64,000 bases of DNA from the NCBI GenBank assembly GCA_033297075.1, contig MU858110.1, positions 62,001-126,000 of the forward strand, read 5' to 3'. The notes beneath the pieces are model-generated. The model saw only the letters and a program-made list of their open reading frames with translations, searched no databases and was not told the origin of the DNA. The stretch is from Rhypophila decipiens. Taxonomy: Eukaryota > Ascomycota > Sordariomycetes > Sordariales > Naviculisporaceae. Position numbers and translations under genes: made by a program. This document shows positions 10,913 through 21,862 of the stretch, piece after piece; within the stretch, counting starts at the first letter, position 1, and each line of letters starts with the position of its first letter.

Positions 10913-13528
10913 ATGTCTCCAGCTCATACCAGCGACTGCAGTCTCGGTCGCAACCAGCAACAAGTCCAAGGAAGGCGCCACAAGATTCTGTTCCTAGACG
11001 CCTATGACTCCTTCTCAAACAACATCACTTCGCTACTGGCGACCCTCCTAGACGTGGACGTCTTTGTGCTGCCCATCGACTCGCCTCTGCTGGACCCGGC
11101 GTCTCCGGATTTCCACGAGCGTCTGAGGAAAGAACTGTCACATTATGTGGCTGTTGTTTGCGGCCCTGGGCCGGGGTCGCCTGATTGTGAGGCTGATGTT
11201 GGCCTTATGAGGTATATCTGGACGCTGGCCGAGGAGGACCTGGTCCCTGTTCTTGGAATTTGTCTCGGGTTTCAGAGTCTGGTCAGGAGCTGTGGCGGAG
11301 AGGTCAGGAGGTTGTCGAGGGGCTTGCATGGGATGGTTCGGGAAATTATTCACCCACATCATATGGTGGAAGGTGCAAAGGAGAAAGAGGTGGGCGATAT
11401 ATTCCAGGGTGTCGCTCGGTTCAAGGCAACGCTATATCATAGTTTGTGCGGCGACATTGGGCAGAAAGAGGTTCTCGAATCAGATTGGGAGGCTACCAGG
11501 TTCCGTGTCTTCCCCAAATGTCCCGATCTGAGACCACTGGCTTGGGTTGAGGAGAAACGTGAGGAAGGAAATGTCGAGAGGATTCTCATGGGTGTCAAGC
11601 ACCGAAATCGGCCGTTTTGGGGTCTGCAGTATCACCCAGAATCAGTATGCACCGAGAAGGAGGGCAACAAGATTATTGAGAATTGGTTTCGCGAGACGTT
11701 GAGGTGGAATGAGGAGCACGGGAGGGACCCCGGGTTTGAGGGACCGATCCTGGCGAGGAATGCGACAAAACCTAGTCTGCTTTCAAGCCTATCTGTGCCG
11801 AGGCTTGAAGAAGAATCTACCGACTGGTGGGAGTCGTTGGATGTGGACGCTGTGTACCACTCAGAGACGGTGCCACTTCCACACGACATGCAGGTTCCAG
11901 ATTTTGTGGAACTAGCACTGGGCCCGGAGGAATCGGAACGAATCATCTTGGACTCGGCCAATGCGGCTGCCGCCGCTGGGGCAAGAGCTGATGTGCGAGG
12001 TCGGTTCAGCATCGTGGCTGCTAATGTCAAGGGAGCGCTGCGAATTGAACATCATACAGGCGATGACCATGCCACTATCCGGCTCGGACAGGTCAATGGT
12101 CTTCCGGATGGTATGTCCCAGAGGGTGCCTCTTGCCCCTTATGGCGGCATATGGGGTCTTGTCGCCAAGTTCCATGACGCTCGGCATCTCGAGTTCTCGG
12201 AGCCAGACAGTTCGCCGTTCTTGGGCGGCTTTATGGGCTATATCACATACGAGCAAGGCTTGGCCGACATTGGGATACACAGCAAGCACCCTGGGTCTCA
12301 TCAGCGCCCTGACGTCTGCCTTGTCTGGGTCACCAAAAGCCTCGTCATTGATCACCTCTTGGGTGTCGTCCACATTCAGCATCTCTGCGCGACAGCGTCA
12401 GAATCCGATCCATGGCTTGTAGAAACCACCAACAAACTGCTTTCCATGACAAGAATCCAGCCGGTCGGGTCCAGAAATCATGGGAGCCCAACAACTGCTC
12501 AGTCGAAAGACGTGCAACCACAAATTAAAACTCGACGTCCTTCGAGAAGCACGGCCATACAGACCCCCATGACAAAAGACTACGAAGCAAAAGTCTCTCT
12601 CTGCCAAGAATTCATCGCAGCCGGTGACTCCTATGAGCTCTGCCTGACAGATCAAACCAAGATCACACGGCCAATAAGCGAGCCCACTGTCTTGAGCAGC
12701 GATGACTCCCGTGTACAAAAGCAAAGACACAGATCCTCTATTTCCGCCCCTCCCAGCTCCTGGAATCTCTACAAGACGCTCCGAGCCCGCCAACCTGCCC
12801 CCTTCGCCTCGTACCTGCGTCTAGGAGCCGCGACCCTGGTCAGCGCTTCTCCAGAGCGATTCCTCCAATATGACCGCGTTGGACGATGTTCGATGCGTCC
12901 AATGAAAGGAACAGTCCGCAAGTCCGAAGCCGTCCCGACTCTCGCAGAAGCCGAGAAGATCCTCCACGTGCCCAAAGAAGAGGCAGAGAATCTCATGATT
13001 GTCGATCTAGTCAGACATGATCTCCACGGCATCTGCGGTGCTGGTCGAGTCACCGTGTCAGACCTACTGAAAGTCGAGGAGTACCAAAGCGTGTTCCAGA
13101 TGATCACCGTGGTGGAAGGGCAGCTACCCCGGCCTGAAGAGCGGCAAGAGCAAGCGCGGTATACAGGGTTGGATGTCCTAGCAGCGAGTCTACCGCCGGG
13201 GAGTATGACGGGCGCCCCCAAGAAGCGCAGCTGCGAGATCTTGCACGAGATTGAGCAGGGCCAGGAGAGGAGTCTATATTCAGGCGTTGTGGGCTATATG
13301 TGTGCTACGGGCCGTGGGGACTGGAGCGTGACCATTCGCAGCTTGTTTCGCTGGGATGACGAGCAGACTGTCACCACGCTCGGCCGAGGCGGAACGGAGG
13401 AGAGGAACGAGACGTGGCATATTGGTGCCGGCGGAGCGGTCACTATTTTGAGTACACCTGAGGGGGAGCGAGAAGAGATGTTTACGAAGCTCGCTGGTCC
13501 TTTGCGGGTGTTTGCTGATTCTGGCTGA
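10913..13528 (+). CDS. pabaA: Para-aminobenzoate synthase, fused glutamine amidotransferase/aminodeoxychorismate synthase
   Basis: This is an intronless gene of 871 residues that makes 4-amino-4-deoxychorismate from chorismate and glutamine for folate synthesis. The N-terminal class I glutamine amidotransferase domain (about residues 20-270) has its nucleophile Cys117 in GICLGFQ and the His241/Glu243 pair in QYHPES. The C-terminal chorismate-binding domain (about 330-865) carries the TrpE/PabB hallmarks SASPERF, RPMKGT, NLMIVDLVRHDL, PPGSMTGAPKKRS and the closing IGAGGAV. Fusion of the two halves is the normal fungal form. The start is ATG 10913; an in-frame GTG six bases earlier is not used by eukaryotes. 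All expected catalytic motifs are present, so I regard it as functional. Cytosolic; no targeting signal is seen. Confidence 0.96.
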   Translation: MSPAHTSDCSLGRNQQQVQGRRHKILFLDAYDSFSNNITSLLATLLDVDVFVLPIDSPLLDPASPDFHERLRKELSHYVAVVCGPGPGSPDCEADVGLMRYIWTLAEEDLVPVLGICLGFQSLVRSCGGEVRRLSRGLHGMVREIIHPHHMVEGAKEKEVGDIFQGVARFKATLYHSLCGDIGQKEVLESDWEATRFRVFPKCPDLRPLAWVEEKREEGNVERILMGVKHRNRPFWGLQYHPESVCTEKEGNKIIENWFRETLRWNEEHGRDPGFEGPILARNATKPSLLSSLSVPRLEEESTDWWESLDVDAVYHSETVPLPHDMQVPDFVELALGPEESERIILDSANAAAAAGARADVRGRFSIVAANVKGALRIEHHTGDDHATIRLGQVNGLPDGMSQRVPLAPYGGIWGLVAKFHDARHLEFSEPDSSPFLGGFMGYITYEQGLADIGIHSKHPGSHQRPDVCLVWVTKSLVIDHLLGVVHIQHLCATASESDPWLVETTNKLLSMTRIQPVGSRNHGSPTTAQSKDVQPQIKTRRPSRSTAIQTPMTKDYEAKVSLCQEFIAAGDSYELCLTDQTKITRPISEPTVLSSDDSRVQKQRHRSSISAPPSSWNLYKTLRARQPAPFASYLRLGAATLVSASPERFLQYDRVGRCSMRPMKGTVRKSEAVPTLAEAEKILHVPKEEAENLMIVDLVRHDLHGICGAGRVTVSDLLKVEEYQSVFQMITVVEGQLPRPEERQEQARYTGLDVLAASLPPGSMTGAPKKRSCEILHEIEQGQERSLYSGVVGYMCATGRGDWSVTIRSLFRWDDEQTVTTLGRGGTEERNETWHIGAGGAVTILSTPEGEREEMFTKLAGPLRVFADSG

Positions 13529-14231
13529 TTCACGTCCTGGAACAGGAGGACACATTTCATTGGCATTGCGATTTATTGGAAGATGGCTGGCATTTGATAC
13601 TTCAACGTATCCTACTTATTATATCTGCATTGTTGGCTAGAGTCGGCGTTTCATGGATTGGTTGGCATCGTTTTTCTTTTGGTAACCGATGAGGATAGAG
13701 GGACACGAACTCAACGACACCATCTATTAGATATGCACAACGCTTAACCATCGTGTTAAATATCAAGACATATAAAAGACAATATCTAGAAAAATCAAAT
13801 AGACGCAATTCAACTGCGACCGAAACGAACAAGACCAAAGTCTAGGTGACGGGAAAGACCTTAACCAAGTAAAATGAATTCATCAAAAAATAACTGACTC
13901 TGGGATATCAACCAACCTCCTTTCTCTCTCTTCCTCCCGTACCCATGCACTATATTCCTTTCCAAAACATCCCAACCTCGACCCTCCTGATGGCAAATGG
14001 TCCACCAGATACAGATACAAAGAAAAGAGTACGCCACTCCCGTTCATTAGACCAAAGCAAGGTCGCTTGTAATCATACATGGAAGTTTATAAAGAACAAC
14101 GGACCACGCAAAGGCCCACCTGGACCGTCCAGCCAGTAGTAGGCCAGACCCATCCCAGTCCCAAGAAGTTCGTTTCACCATCTGACGAAGATTCCGCCGA
14201 GACATTATTTCCGCCGCAGCCATCACATATC
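13529..14231. other. Intergenic region between convergent PABA synthase and VPS55
   Basis: This is the shared 3' region of two convergent genes. I see no gene or repeat in it. Confidence 0.6.
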
Positions 14232-14716
14232 CTAAAATTCCTGCTCCTCCTGGAAAAACATGGCAAAGCTGATGATAGTCCCGTAAATCAAGAGACCACC
14301 AATGACGGACATGATCATGGCTGGGACTTGGATGATTCCCGAATGCGCTAGAATAACCGGGAGGGCTGGACAACGGTAAGTTAGTCAAAACGTATTCCGG
14401 AATTCAGATTCCCGTAAGGTAAATCACGGAAAATGAAAAATGGGTAGGACATCGACATACCAAGACCCATGACTACCAAGAAACCCGTGCAGAACCGGCC
14501 GAGATCCAATACAGCAGCACCGGAGCTCTCGACAAAGTCATCCGGGTTCGCGCAGTGGCTGCAGATCCAGTTAGGCACGGGTGCCAGCACGTAGGTGGCT
14601 ACGACGAGTAAGGGGTAGTACGCCTTCCATAGCGCGCACGAGAGGATGACGAGGAGGAAGCCGACGGCTAATACAAAGGAGAGGGCGATGATGGTTTTGA
14701 GGCCTGCTGCTGGCAT
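14232..14716 (-). CDS. vps55: Vacuolar protein sorting protein VPS55 (LEPROT/OB-RGRP family)
   Basis: Exons on the minus strand are 14716-14461 and 14365-14232, separated by a 95-nt phase-1 intron (GTATGT to TCCAG), giving 129 residues. The protein is a small four-pass membrane protein. Recognisable family stretches are FVLAVGFLLVILSCALW, YPLLVVATYVLAPVPNWIC, the spliced junction MGLALPVILAHSG and the terminal FAMFFQEEQEF. VPS55 works with VPS68 in late endosome-to-vacuole transport. The length matches the family (about 130-140). The start is the only ATG before the first membrane segment. It is transcribed towards pabaA and away from PRE5. Confidence 0.95.
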
Positions 14717-15711
14717 GTTTGCGACTTTTGGGGGTGTGTCCTTCTAGTTTTTCGGTCCTGGTTTAAATTCCTTTTTTCGAATGTCGCACGCAGGCAGGGT
14801 TTGGTTTTCTTTTGACCACTGCCCGAGTTTTTGGTTGTTGACTATTCGGGATATCTCGAGATGGTGGTGTTGTCCGGCGTCCCTGACTGGGGCGGGCGAT
14901 CGATGATCGAATGGGCGCGGCGGCGAGACAGCGTCGCTGTTCCCGGTTTCGGATGGATCGAAGGAAGCCCTCAAAGGATCGTAAATCTCAATGTTCTGTT
15001 CTTTTGAAATGCGATGTTGGATTCTATTTGGCGTTCTCCTGGCGCGGCAGTCGTATCAGGCGATGGTGTCGGGGGGTTTGGATGAAGCGGGAGAGATGGA
15101 GCTGTGTCGTCAGCCTTGGCCGGTTGAGGCTCTGATAGGCCTAATCGCAGGCTCGCAGCTTGGCCTTGGAGCGAGCTTACCTAATACCGCGCTGTATGGG
15201 GTACGCGACGTACCTACAGTACGTCGACCTCCTGAATGTCACTGCACTCGATGCATAATCCATAAAAGTCTCTATTCTATTTGCTCTTCAATGTACTTGT
15301 GTGCATCTGTCGATATTATATTGACTTGACAAACTTTCAGGCTACTGCTTGTCATGATGATAGATGTGAATACGGTTATCGGTATTGGATACCATTGGCG
15401 CTGTCACATGCCCTGAAAGGTTAGTGACATTGTGTATTTATCCCCGCAGCTCCAACTTTTGACCTCAACCCGCCAACAGGGAAGCTCCTACCATCCACCT
15501 TCCCAGCTCTCAGCCTGGACCGACGCAAGCTAGCTGCCGCCTGCACTTGACCCTGTCAACCATTCAACCATCGTTGCTCTCGTCTGAATCTCAAACAACT
15601 TCTCCATTCAACAATCGAACAGCATCTCTCACCAATCCAAATCCGAATATTTGCACCCCATTACATACGCTAAACCGACATCTCTAGTTGTCAGCTAAGG
15701 AAGCTCTCACG
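14717..15711. other. Divergent promoter region of VPS55 and PRE5
   Basis: About 1 kb separates the two divergently transcribed start codons. The 15450-15700 part is CT-rich like a fungal leader. No gene is supported, and I did not find a clear proteasome-associated control element. Confidence 0.55.
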
Positions 15712-16656
15712 ATGTTCAGAAACAACTACGACAACGACTCCGTCACATTGTAAGCCCGCCCCAAGCAAAGCTTCCCGATGCCATCGGTCCTTACTGACAG
15801 CTTCAACCCCTCATAGCTCCCCGCAAGGTCGGATATTCCAGGTCGAGTACGCTGCCGAAGCTGTTAAGCAGGGATCAGTGGTCGTCGGCATCGTCAGCGA
15901 TACACATGCCGTTCTAGTAGGACTCAAGGTACATCCCGATCCTTCATCACCCACATCATCTGCGAATCACCACGTCTTGGCTGTGATGCCTTTGGTCTGG
16001 TTCATTGCGGAACTCGGCCAGCTTTAGCTAACTCACTTCGTCCCTTAACACAGCGCAATGCCGAAGAACTCTCCTCGTACCAAAAGAAAATCTTCCGAAT
16101 TGACGAACACGTCGGGATCGCCATCGCCGGCCTGACCTCCGACGCACGCGTCCTCTCCCAGTTTATGAAGACGCAATGTCTAGCCCACCGCCTCCACTTC
16201 GGCCGTGACATGGCGGTCTTCGATATCGTCAACCGGATTGGCTCCAAGGCGCAGATCAACACGCAGCACTACGGCAAGCGACCCTACGGCGTGGGTCTGC
16301 TCGTCGCCGGTGTCGACGCGACGGGTCCACATCTGTTCGAGTTCCAGCCGAGCGGTATGACAGAGGAGATGACCGCCTTTTCCATCGGCGCCCGCAGCCA
16401 GATGGCCCGCACGTACCTGGAGAAGAACGTCGAGGCGTTTGCCAAATGCAGTCGTGAGGAGCTGATCCGCCACGCACTCAAGGCTCTGAAGGAGAGCTTG
16501 GTGCAGGACCGTGAGCTGACGGTAGAGAACACGAGCGTGGGAATTACCGGCGTGGTCACGGCGGAGGATGGAACCCGCACGGTTGAGCCTTTCAAGGTGT
16601 ACGACGGTCAGGAGGTGGCTGCGTGGTTAGAGGACGGAATGGATGTTGACCCTTAG
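15712..16656 (+). CDS. pre5: 20S proteasome alpha-type subunit 6 (PRE5/PSMA1)
   Basis: Three exons, 15712-15749, 15817-15928 and 16054-16656, encode 250 residues. The protein starts [20 protein letters not shown], with the alpha-subunit signature FSPxGRxFQVEYAxEA and the segment [20 protein letters not shown] that is diagnostic for alpha6. It ends [19 protein letters not shown]. It forms part of the heptameric alpha ring that gates the 20S core and binds regulatory particles; alpha subunits carry no catalytic threonine. Introns of 67 and 125 nt have normal signals. What is odd is downstream: the frame reopens immediately after the TAG for 138 codons, and that TAG is itself a possible 3' splice site (see the next entry). 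Confidence 0.96.
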
Positions 16657-17073
16657 AGTGACCGGTCACCTCCGCCGCCGTCGCCTTCCCGCAGTATTAT
16701 AGAGCCAATCGAGCGGGATTCCCCTGAGGGCGACTCAGATTCCCCCGGCCTGAACGAGCCCACCGAATTTCAAAATATACTTCCATCCCCCAATCATTAC
16801 GTTGATGAAGAAAGCCGGGACTTCGATCGGTCAACTTCTATTGGCCTGACCGAGTTCACCGAGTTTCGAAATGCACTTCCATTCTCTGATCATTACTATG
16901 GTGAACAAGGCTGGGACACCGAGTCGCTACCCGACCTGCCAACTGACCGGATGTCTTCTCAACCCGCGATACCCGATGCCGAGTCACCTCTACCCGAGAT
17001 GCCCCCCGCCGCGCAACCTGCACCCGCACAACTCTACACCCCGAGCTCCCCACGCGACCAGTCTCCGGAATAG
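16657..17073 (+). other. In-frame open extension behind the PRE5 stop codon, possible alternative C-terminus
   Basis: Directly after the TAG of PRE5 (16654-16656) the same frame is open for 138 codons, to TAG 17071-17073. It has no early ATG, so it is invisible to start-based gene finding. The predicted peptide begins SDRSPPPPSPSRS, is acidic and Ser/Pro-rich, and contains two 32-codon tandem units (16747-16842 and 16843-16938) that share the pattern L-x-E-x-T-E-F-x-N-x-L-P and HY with no indels. A candidate 60-nt intron, 16597-16656 (AAG before GTGTAC, ending CCCTTAG), would remove the stop in phase 0 and replace the last 19 residues of the normal subunit. Stop readthrough is a second route, and a separate gene with an unseen 5' exon a third. 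I know of no such tail in this family. It is inferred, not shown, to be translated. Confidence 0.45.
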
Positions 17074-17708
17074 TATGGTCCTTAACCCTTAGAGTATGAC
17101 TTAACAACGTGGTAATTTCAGATAGACTCTTTGTCTAGTACTACACGAGCGGAATTTTTCATTTTTCTTTGGCAAAGAGACAGACAGGCTGGGCAGAGGT
17201 TTATATGAATACTAGAAAACAAAGCGATATTCCCCCTCTTTCCTTCCCACTCGCCCCGTGAGCTCTTCTGTGAATCTGACAACAGGCTGATGCCGCATTG
17301 CACGGAGTTCTGTCAGCTGTACTGTCTGACATGGGCCTTGTTCGTGACTTTTCTGCGTGTGTTGAACTGGTATACAGCGTAGATAAAGATCAGTTTAGAG
17401 TCAAGCTTACTACAGCGTTGATAACTGAAGGTCCATTCGGGGGTGTAACTCCTTGCTTAAACAGCATATGAATTTGTCTATTTACCGTATCTGAATTAAG
17501 GACTAGTTCTGCTCCTTGGAGACACCGTATCCCTAAATAGTCTTTTTTTCAACCATGGATACCAAGTTGACGCTTCACTGTGGAATTTTGTATACATTTT
17601 TAAACGCTATGCAATAAAAGCTAGTATATGCCAAAACGCTACAGCTAAGGACAAGGACCTGCAATTTCCTCGCCGCATTGAGATTCATCACTCTTCATCC
17701 CTTCCAGT
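17074..17708. other. Intergenic region between PRE5 region and LOG-family gene
   Basis: AT-richer sequence between convergent genes. I see no coding sequence or RNA gene. Confidence 0.6.
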
Positions 17709-18553
17709 TCACGAGTTCCCCCAAGCAAGCTTCAAAACCGACTTGGAGACCCGATAATTCCTCAAAGCCTGGATAGCCTCCTCGGCAGTCTTGGCCTCGA
17801 CCAGGATATCGGCGTTGCCTTCACGGATAAATTTTTCCTGGATGGCCTTCTTGATCCAGGTGAGGATGCCGTCGTAGAAGCCGTTGACGTTGAGCACGCA
17901 GATGCCCTTGGTGTGGATGCCTAGCTGGTTCCACGTGGTCGTCTCGAAGAGCTCCTCCAGGGTGCCGAAGCCGCCGCTCAGGGCGATGAAGCCGCTACCG
18001 GGGCCGCCCTCTATCACCTGCTGGGCCATCATACGCTTCCGTGTGTGCATATCGGGTACGACCGTGGTCCGGCCGAAGATTTTCTCCTCGGGGACTTTTA
18101 TGGATTTGGTTTTGGTGGGTGCTGGATCTTTTTGCTGCTGAGATTCAGCGTTACCGTTGTTGGTGGAAGTTGATGTGTAGTTTGGATCTCGCTCGTAGCG
18201 GACGAGGGCTTCGGGGATGATGCCGTGCACCGAGTCCGGACCGGAGAGGGAGACCAGGGTTTTGGCGATTTCACCCATGATTCCGACGGTGCCTCCTCCG
18301 TAGACTTGTTTTTCATTTAGCCAACTGCTTTTCTGTTTTGTTTGCAATGGAAGGATAACTCACCTAGCTGGATGTTGTTGGCGGCCATGGCCCGAGCGAG
18401 GTCCCTGGCTGCCTCCAAGTGAGCTTTATCAGCGCCTGGGGAAGCGCCGCAGTAGACGCAGATCCTGGTGGGCTTGTTGAGGTTGGAACCCGAGGGTGTA
18501 GATGTGCCGGACGCCGGCACCGAGGGGAACGGAGACCCGCCGCCGGAAGCCAT
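17709..18553 (-). CDS. LOG-family protein (cytokinin riboside 5'-monophosphate phosphoribohydrolase-like)
   Basis: Minus-strand exons 18553-18364 and 18304-17709 are joined in phase 1 over a 59-nt intron, giving 261 residues. The fold is the Rossmann-like LOG/lysine-decarboxylase-like family: RICVYCGASPG near residue 30, VYGGGTVGIMGEIA at the exon junction, and SGGFGTLEELFE, which corresponds to the PGGxGTxxE motif containing the catalytic glutamate. Family members hydrolyse nucleoside 5'-monophosphates (cytokinin-type) to free base and ribose phosphate. A Ser/Pro/Gly-rich N-terminal tail and a low-complexity insertion (STSTNNGNAESQQQKDP) between beta strands are fungal features. The frequent label lysine decarboxylase is misleading. 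The physiological substrate in fungi is not known from the sequence. Confidence 0.9.
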
Positions 18554-19812
18554 TTTGAAATTGATGACGTAGTTGGGAGAAAGTGATGTGAGTTTATATG
18601 AAAGATGAGTGACTTATGTTGGAAAACACTGGATTCTTTTGGGATGTTTCTCGTTTAAAATGCGTTTCTTGTTTCTTGGGGTCTGGGATCGTTGAGTCAC
18701 AGCGAGGTGAGATGTAAGATCTTGGGGCGCCTTTGTGAGATATATGCAGGTGGAATCGACAATGAGCGGGTACCTGAATGGATGCGGGACCGGTTGACAC
18801 CTTGACGGGTGCTGGTGGAGTTGGGCAAGTGACAAGAGGAATGAGGAAGGTACGAATTACGCTCCTCTATATAATTCTTTCACACTTGGCACTGGGGATG
18901 AGTTTGGGAAGGAAGGTAGGTGACTGAAGGAAGTTGACGACGAGAAAGGTTATAAAAATCACCAACTGCGACCTCGGCGGAACTGTGCCTCTTCGGACAA
19001 AACAAACTTGCGACTTGCTCTCACCTTTTCTTGGTACCTTGTCTGATCTTTGAGCTTTTGAGCCGAAGGAAACAGCTGCCTTTTATGTGACCATTGCAGG
19101 GAGGTCGGAGCAAGCATCGACCACCATTCCAGTCACCTTGTGACCAGTGGATCTTTTGTGCGTATGACATAATGACTGGATGGAAGAAGATGGTTGGAAG
19201 GCGACTTGACAGCGCACTCCTTGGTTGAGTTGTCCAATCCGTCAACCGTTGGAACTAAACCAAGTGGACGGTCGCTCACTTCTCTGGTTCAAAGTGCACC
19301 GGGTTGGAACCGAGTCCGGCTTGAGGAAGCAGATATTGACGGAGATGGCTCAGTCACCACTTGGTCTTGATGAGTCGTCCACGTTGAGAAGGCAATGGAC
19401 GGGAGTGCACTGGAGACAAGTACTCCGTCTCCGTCTATAATAATGCCCATAACTTAACCCGTACGAAGTAGTCAATGGATACTGCCCGTGACCGGTACGT
19501 ACGTGTACAGTATTGCACGGCAGCACGTCTGCGGATAAACGCATCTCTGCATCAATTGGCTGGGCCCTTCCATTACGCAATCCGCTAAAAACCGTCGCCG
19601 CCGCCAACCGTTCCAGGGCGGTGGGACTAAGGGGCACTAGTGGCCACTAATGACCGGCTGGATAAGGCAGGTCCCTTCTCCATATCAAAACCCGCGACTC
19701 GACCCGTCCGAGAACGCTGTCCTCTACAACCCCTTCGCAATCGCTCTGCAGACAGAGACGAGACTGCGAACGCGGAAAATTTCTATCAACGATCAACAAA
19801 CAAGGACTCAAA
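18554..19812. other. Divergent promoter region of the LOG gene and the CLPTM1-family gene
   Basis: About 1.26 kb between two divergent start codons. An open frame running from 19640 into exon 1 of the next gene is an extension of the exon 2 frame, not a start. No other feature is supported. Confidence 0.55.
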
Positions 19813-21862
19813 ATGCCTGAGCCAAACGCCGCCGTGGCTCGCAGGCCGGCCGCTGCTGGTGCGCGGCCCGAGGACGAGGTTTGTCGCATTTCGCGCTGGA
19901 ACGAGAGAGATGCAGGTGCTAACCAGCCCTCAGGTCCCTGGAGAATCCTGGTTTGTGAAGATTGGAAAGATGGTCTTCATGTACGTGGCAATGCAGTTTG
20001 TCATGCGACAGTTATCCACCAAAACGACGACCGACGTCAAAGACGCCGAAGGGAACACCGTCAAGGTCGCTACTGTCAACGCAATCCCTCCATATAACGA
20101 GCGCCCTGATCGCCTTGACGAAGGCGCCGTCTACAGCTCCATTCCTCAGAAAATTGCCCCGATATGGCCAGACAACAGCAACGTCGATATCATCGTGACC
20201 ATTTCTCAATCCGTGATACCCACACCCCTCAAGAACACGGCAAAAGAACTCATTGTACTGGAAGAGAAGAAATTTGGAATTGGAAACTGGACCGACAAGC
20301 GTTCGACAGATACCACTATCACGGTTCCCAAGTCTGTCCAGAATAATGGAACTCTGTGGGGACATTTCTATATTGCCCTATCTGGCGCCAATATCGATCC
20401 CACCCAACCCAACTACGATGCAGGTTCTGCGTACCACTTCGTCTACCCGCTCACCCAGCATATTTATAAAAAGAAAGTCGCCAAGACCAGGAGTCTTCTT
20501 GGGGCCGCCAACACGACAGTCGAGGAGGAACCCGAGGACGAGGAGAGTGTGCCGTCTGGCCCCATCATCGCGAACTACTACCACCCGAACGTCTCCCTGT
20601 CTTTCATCCCAAGTTCCGATACCATGGTGTTCCCTCAGACCCACGCCGCTGTCCGCCATTACCTCCAACTCGAGCGAACAGGTGCCCGCGATGGTTCGGG
20701 CCAGAACTCGTGGTACTACCCTATCCTCTATGTCAATACGTTCTGGCAGCTCAAGTCTCATATGACGCTCCTCAACGAGACCGTCAAGACTCTGCCGATG
20801 CACATTGACTTGGACAATATGGCCAAGTGGAAGTTCCAGACCATGGCGTCTATTGATTTGAGTTCCAAGGAAGCGGCTCGCCAGTCGGCATTTGGAACCC
20901 CGCTCCCTGGTGGCAGTGACGGCAGCGAGATCGAGATGGTCAAGGAGATCTTTATCGATACCAACCCCATTCTTCTTATAATCACCGTCGTCGTCAGTAT
21001 CGCACATATGATCCTGGAGACTCTCGCCTTCGGTTCCGACATTGCGCACTACCGAAAAAAGAAGGACAACGTCGGCATCTCGGTGCGGTCCATCTTGGCC
21101 AATGTCTTCATGCAGGCCGTCATTTTCCTGTATTTGGTCGACCAATCGGCCAATACGAGCTGGATGATTCTTGGCACTCAAGGTGTTGGTATTCTCATTG
21201 AGTTCTGGAAGATCACAACTGTGGTTAATGTCAGGGTCCGAGCTGCTCCACCGGGGTCCCTTATTCCCTACCGCATCTCGTTTGAGGATAAGCACAAACT
21301 TAGCGAGACAGAGGAGAAGACCAAAGAGTACGACGAGATCGCCTTCAAGTACATGTACATTGCCGGTGTACCGCTTCTGCTAGCCTACGCAGCCTACTCC
21401 CTTGTTTACGATACTCATAAATCGTGGTACTCGTACATCATTGCCACCCTCGTCGGATCCGTCTACGCCTACGGCTTCCTCATGATGGTTCCCTCGCTCT
21501 ACATCAACTACCGCCTCAAGAGCGTCGCCCATATGCCAGGCAAGGCGATGATGTACAAGTTCCTCAACACATTCATCGACGACTTGTTCGCCTTTACTAT
21601 CAAGATGCCCTTCCTCCACCGTCTGGCAACCCTCCGCGACGATGTCATCTTCTTCATTTATCTGTACCAGCGGTGGGCTTACAAGGTTGATTATACCCGC
21701 GTCAATGAGTTTGGACAAGGCGGTGACGATGAGGACGAGAAGAAGGAGGCTGAAAAGAAGGAGCTCCCTGCTAGTGCCCCCGAGGCTGCGGAGCAGGTTG
21801 TTGGGAGCAGTGCGGAGAAGGCCAGTGGGTCTACCACTGGGGCTGCGAAGAAGAGGAAATGA
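19813..21862 (+). CDS. CLPTM1 family multipass membrane protein
   Basis: Exons 19813-19878 and 19934-21862 flank a 55-nt phase-0 intron (GTTTGT donor, GCTAACC branch, CTCAG acceptor) and encode 664 residues. The N-terminus MPEPNAAVARRPAAAGARPE is followed by a hydrophobic anchor (MVFMYVAMQFVM), a large domain with NYYHPNVSLSFIPSSDTMVF and WYYPILYVNTFW, and about five C-terminal membrane segments beginning PILLIITVVVSIAHMILETL. The tail is charged and Lys/Glu-rich (residues about 620-664). CLPTM1 relatives in animals are ER or surface membrane proteins, with reported roles in receptor trafficking and lipid scrambling (CLPTM1L); the fungal role is not established. The start was chosen for this N-terminus, although the longer frame is open upstream in another phase. 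Confidence 0.9.

Noticed and set aside
20378..21295. 305-codon minus-strand open frame
   Set aside because: It lies opposite the CLPTM1-family exon and its composition is what the antisense of a codon-biased gene gives; no motif is recognisable.
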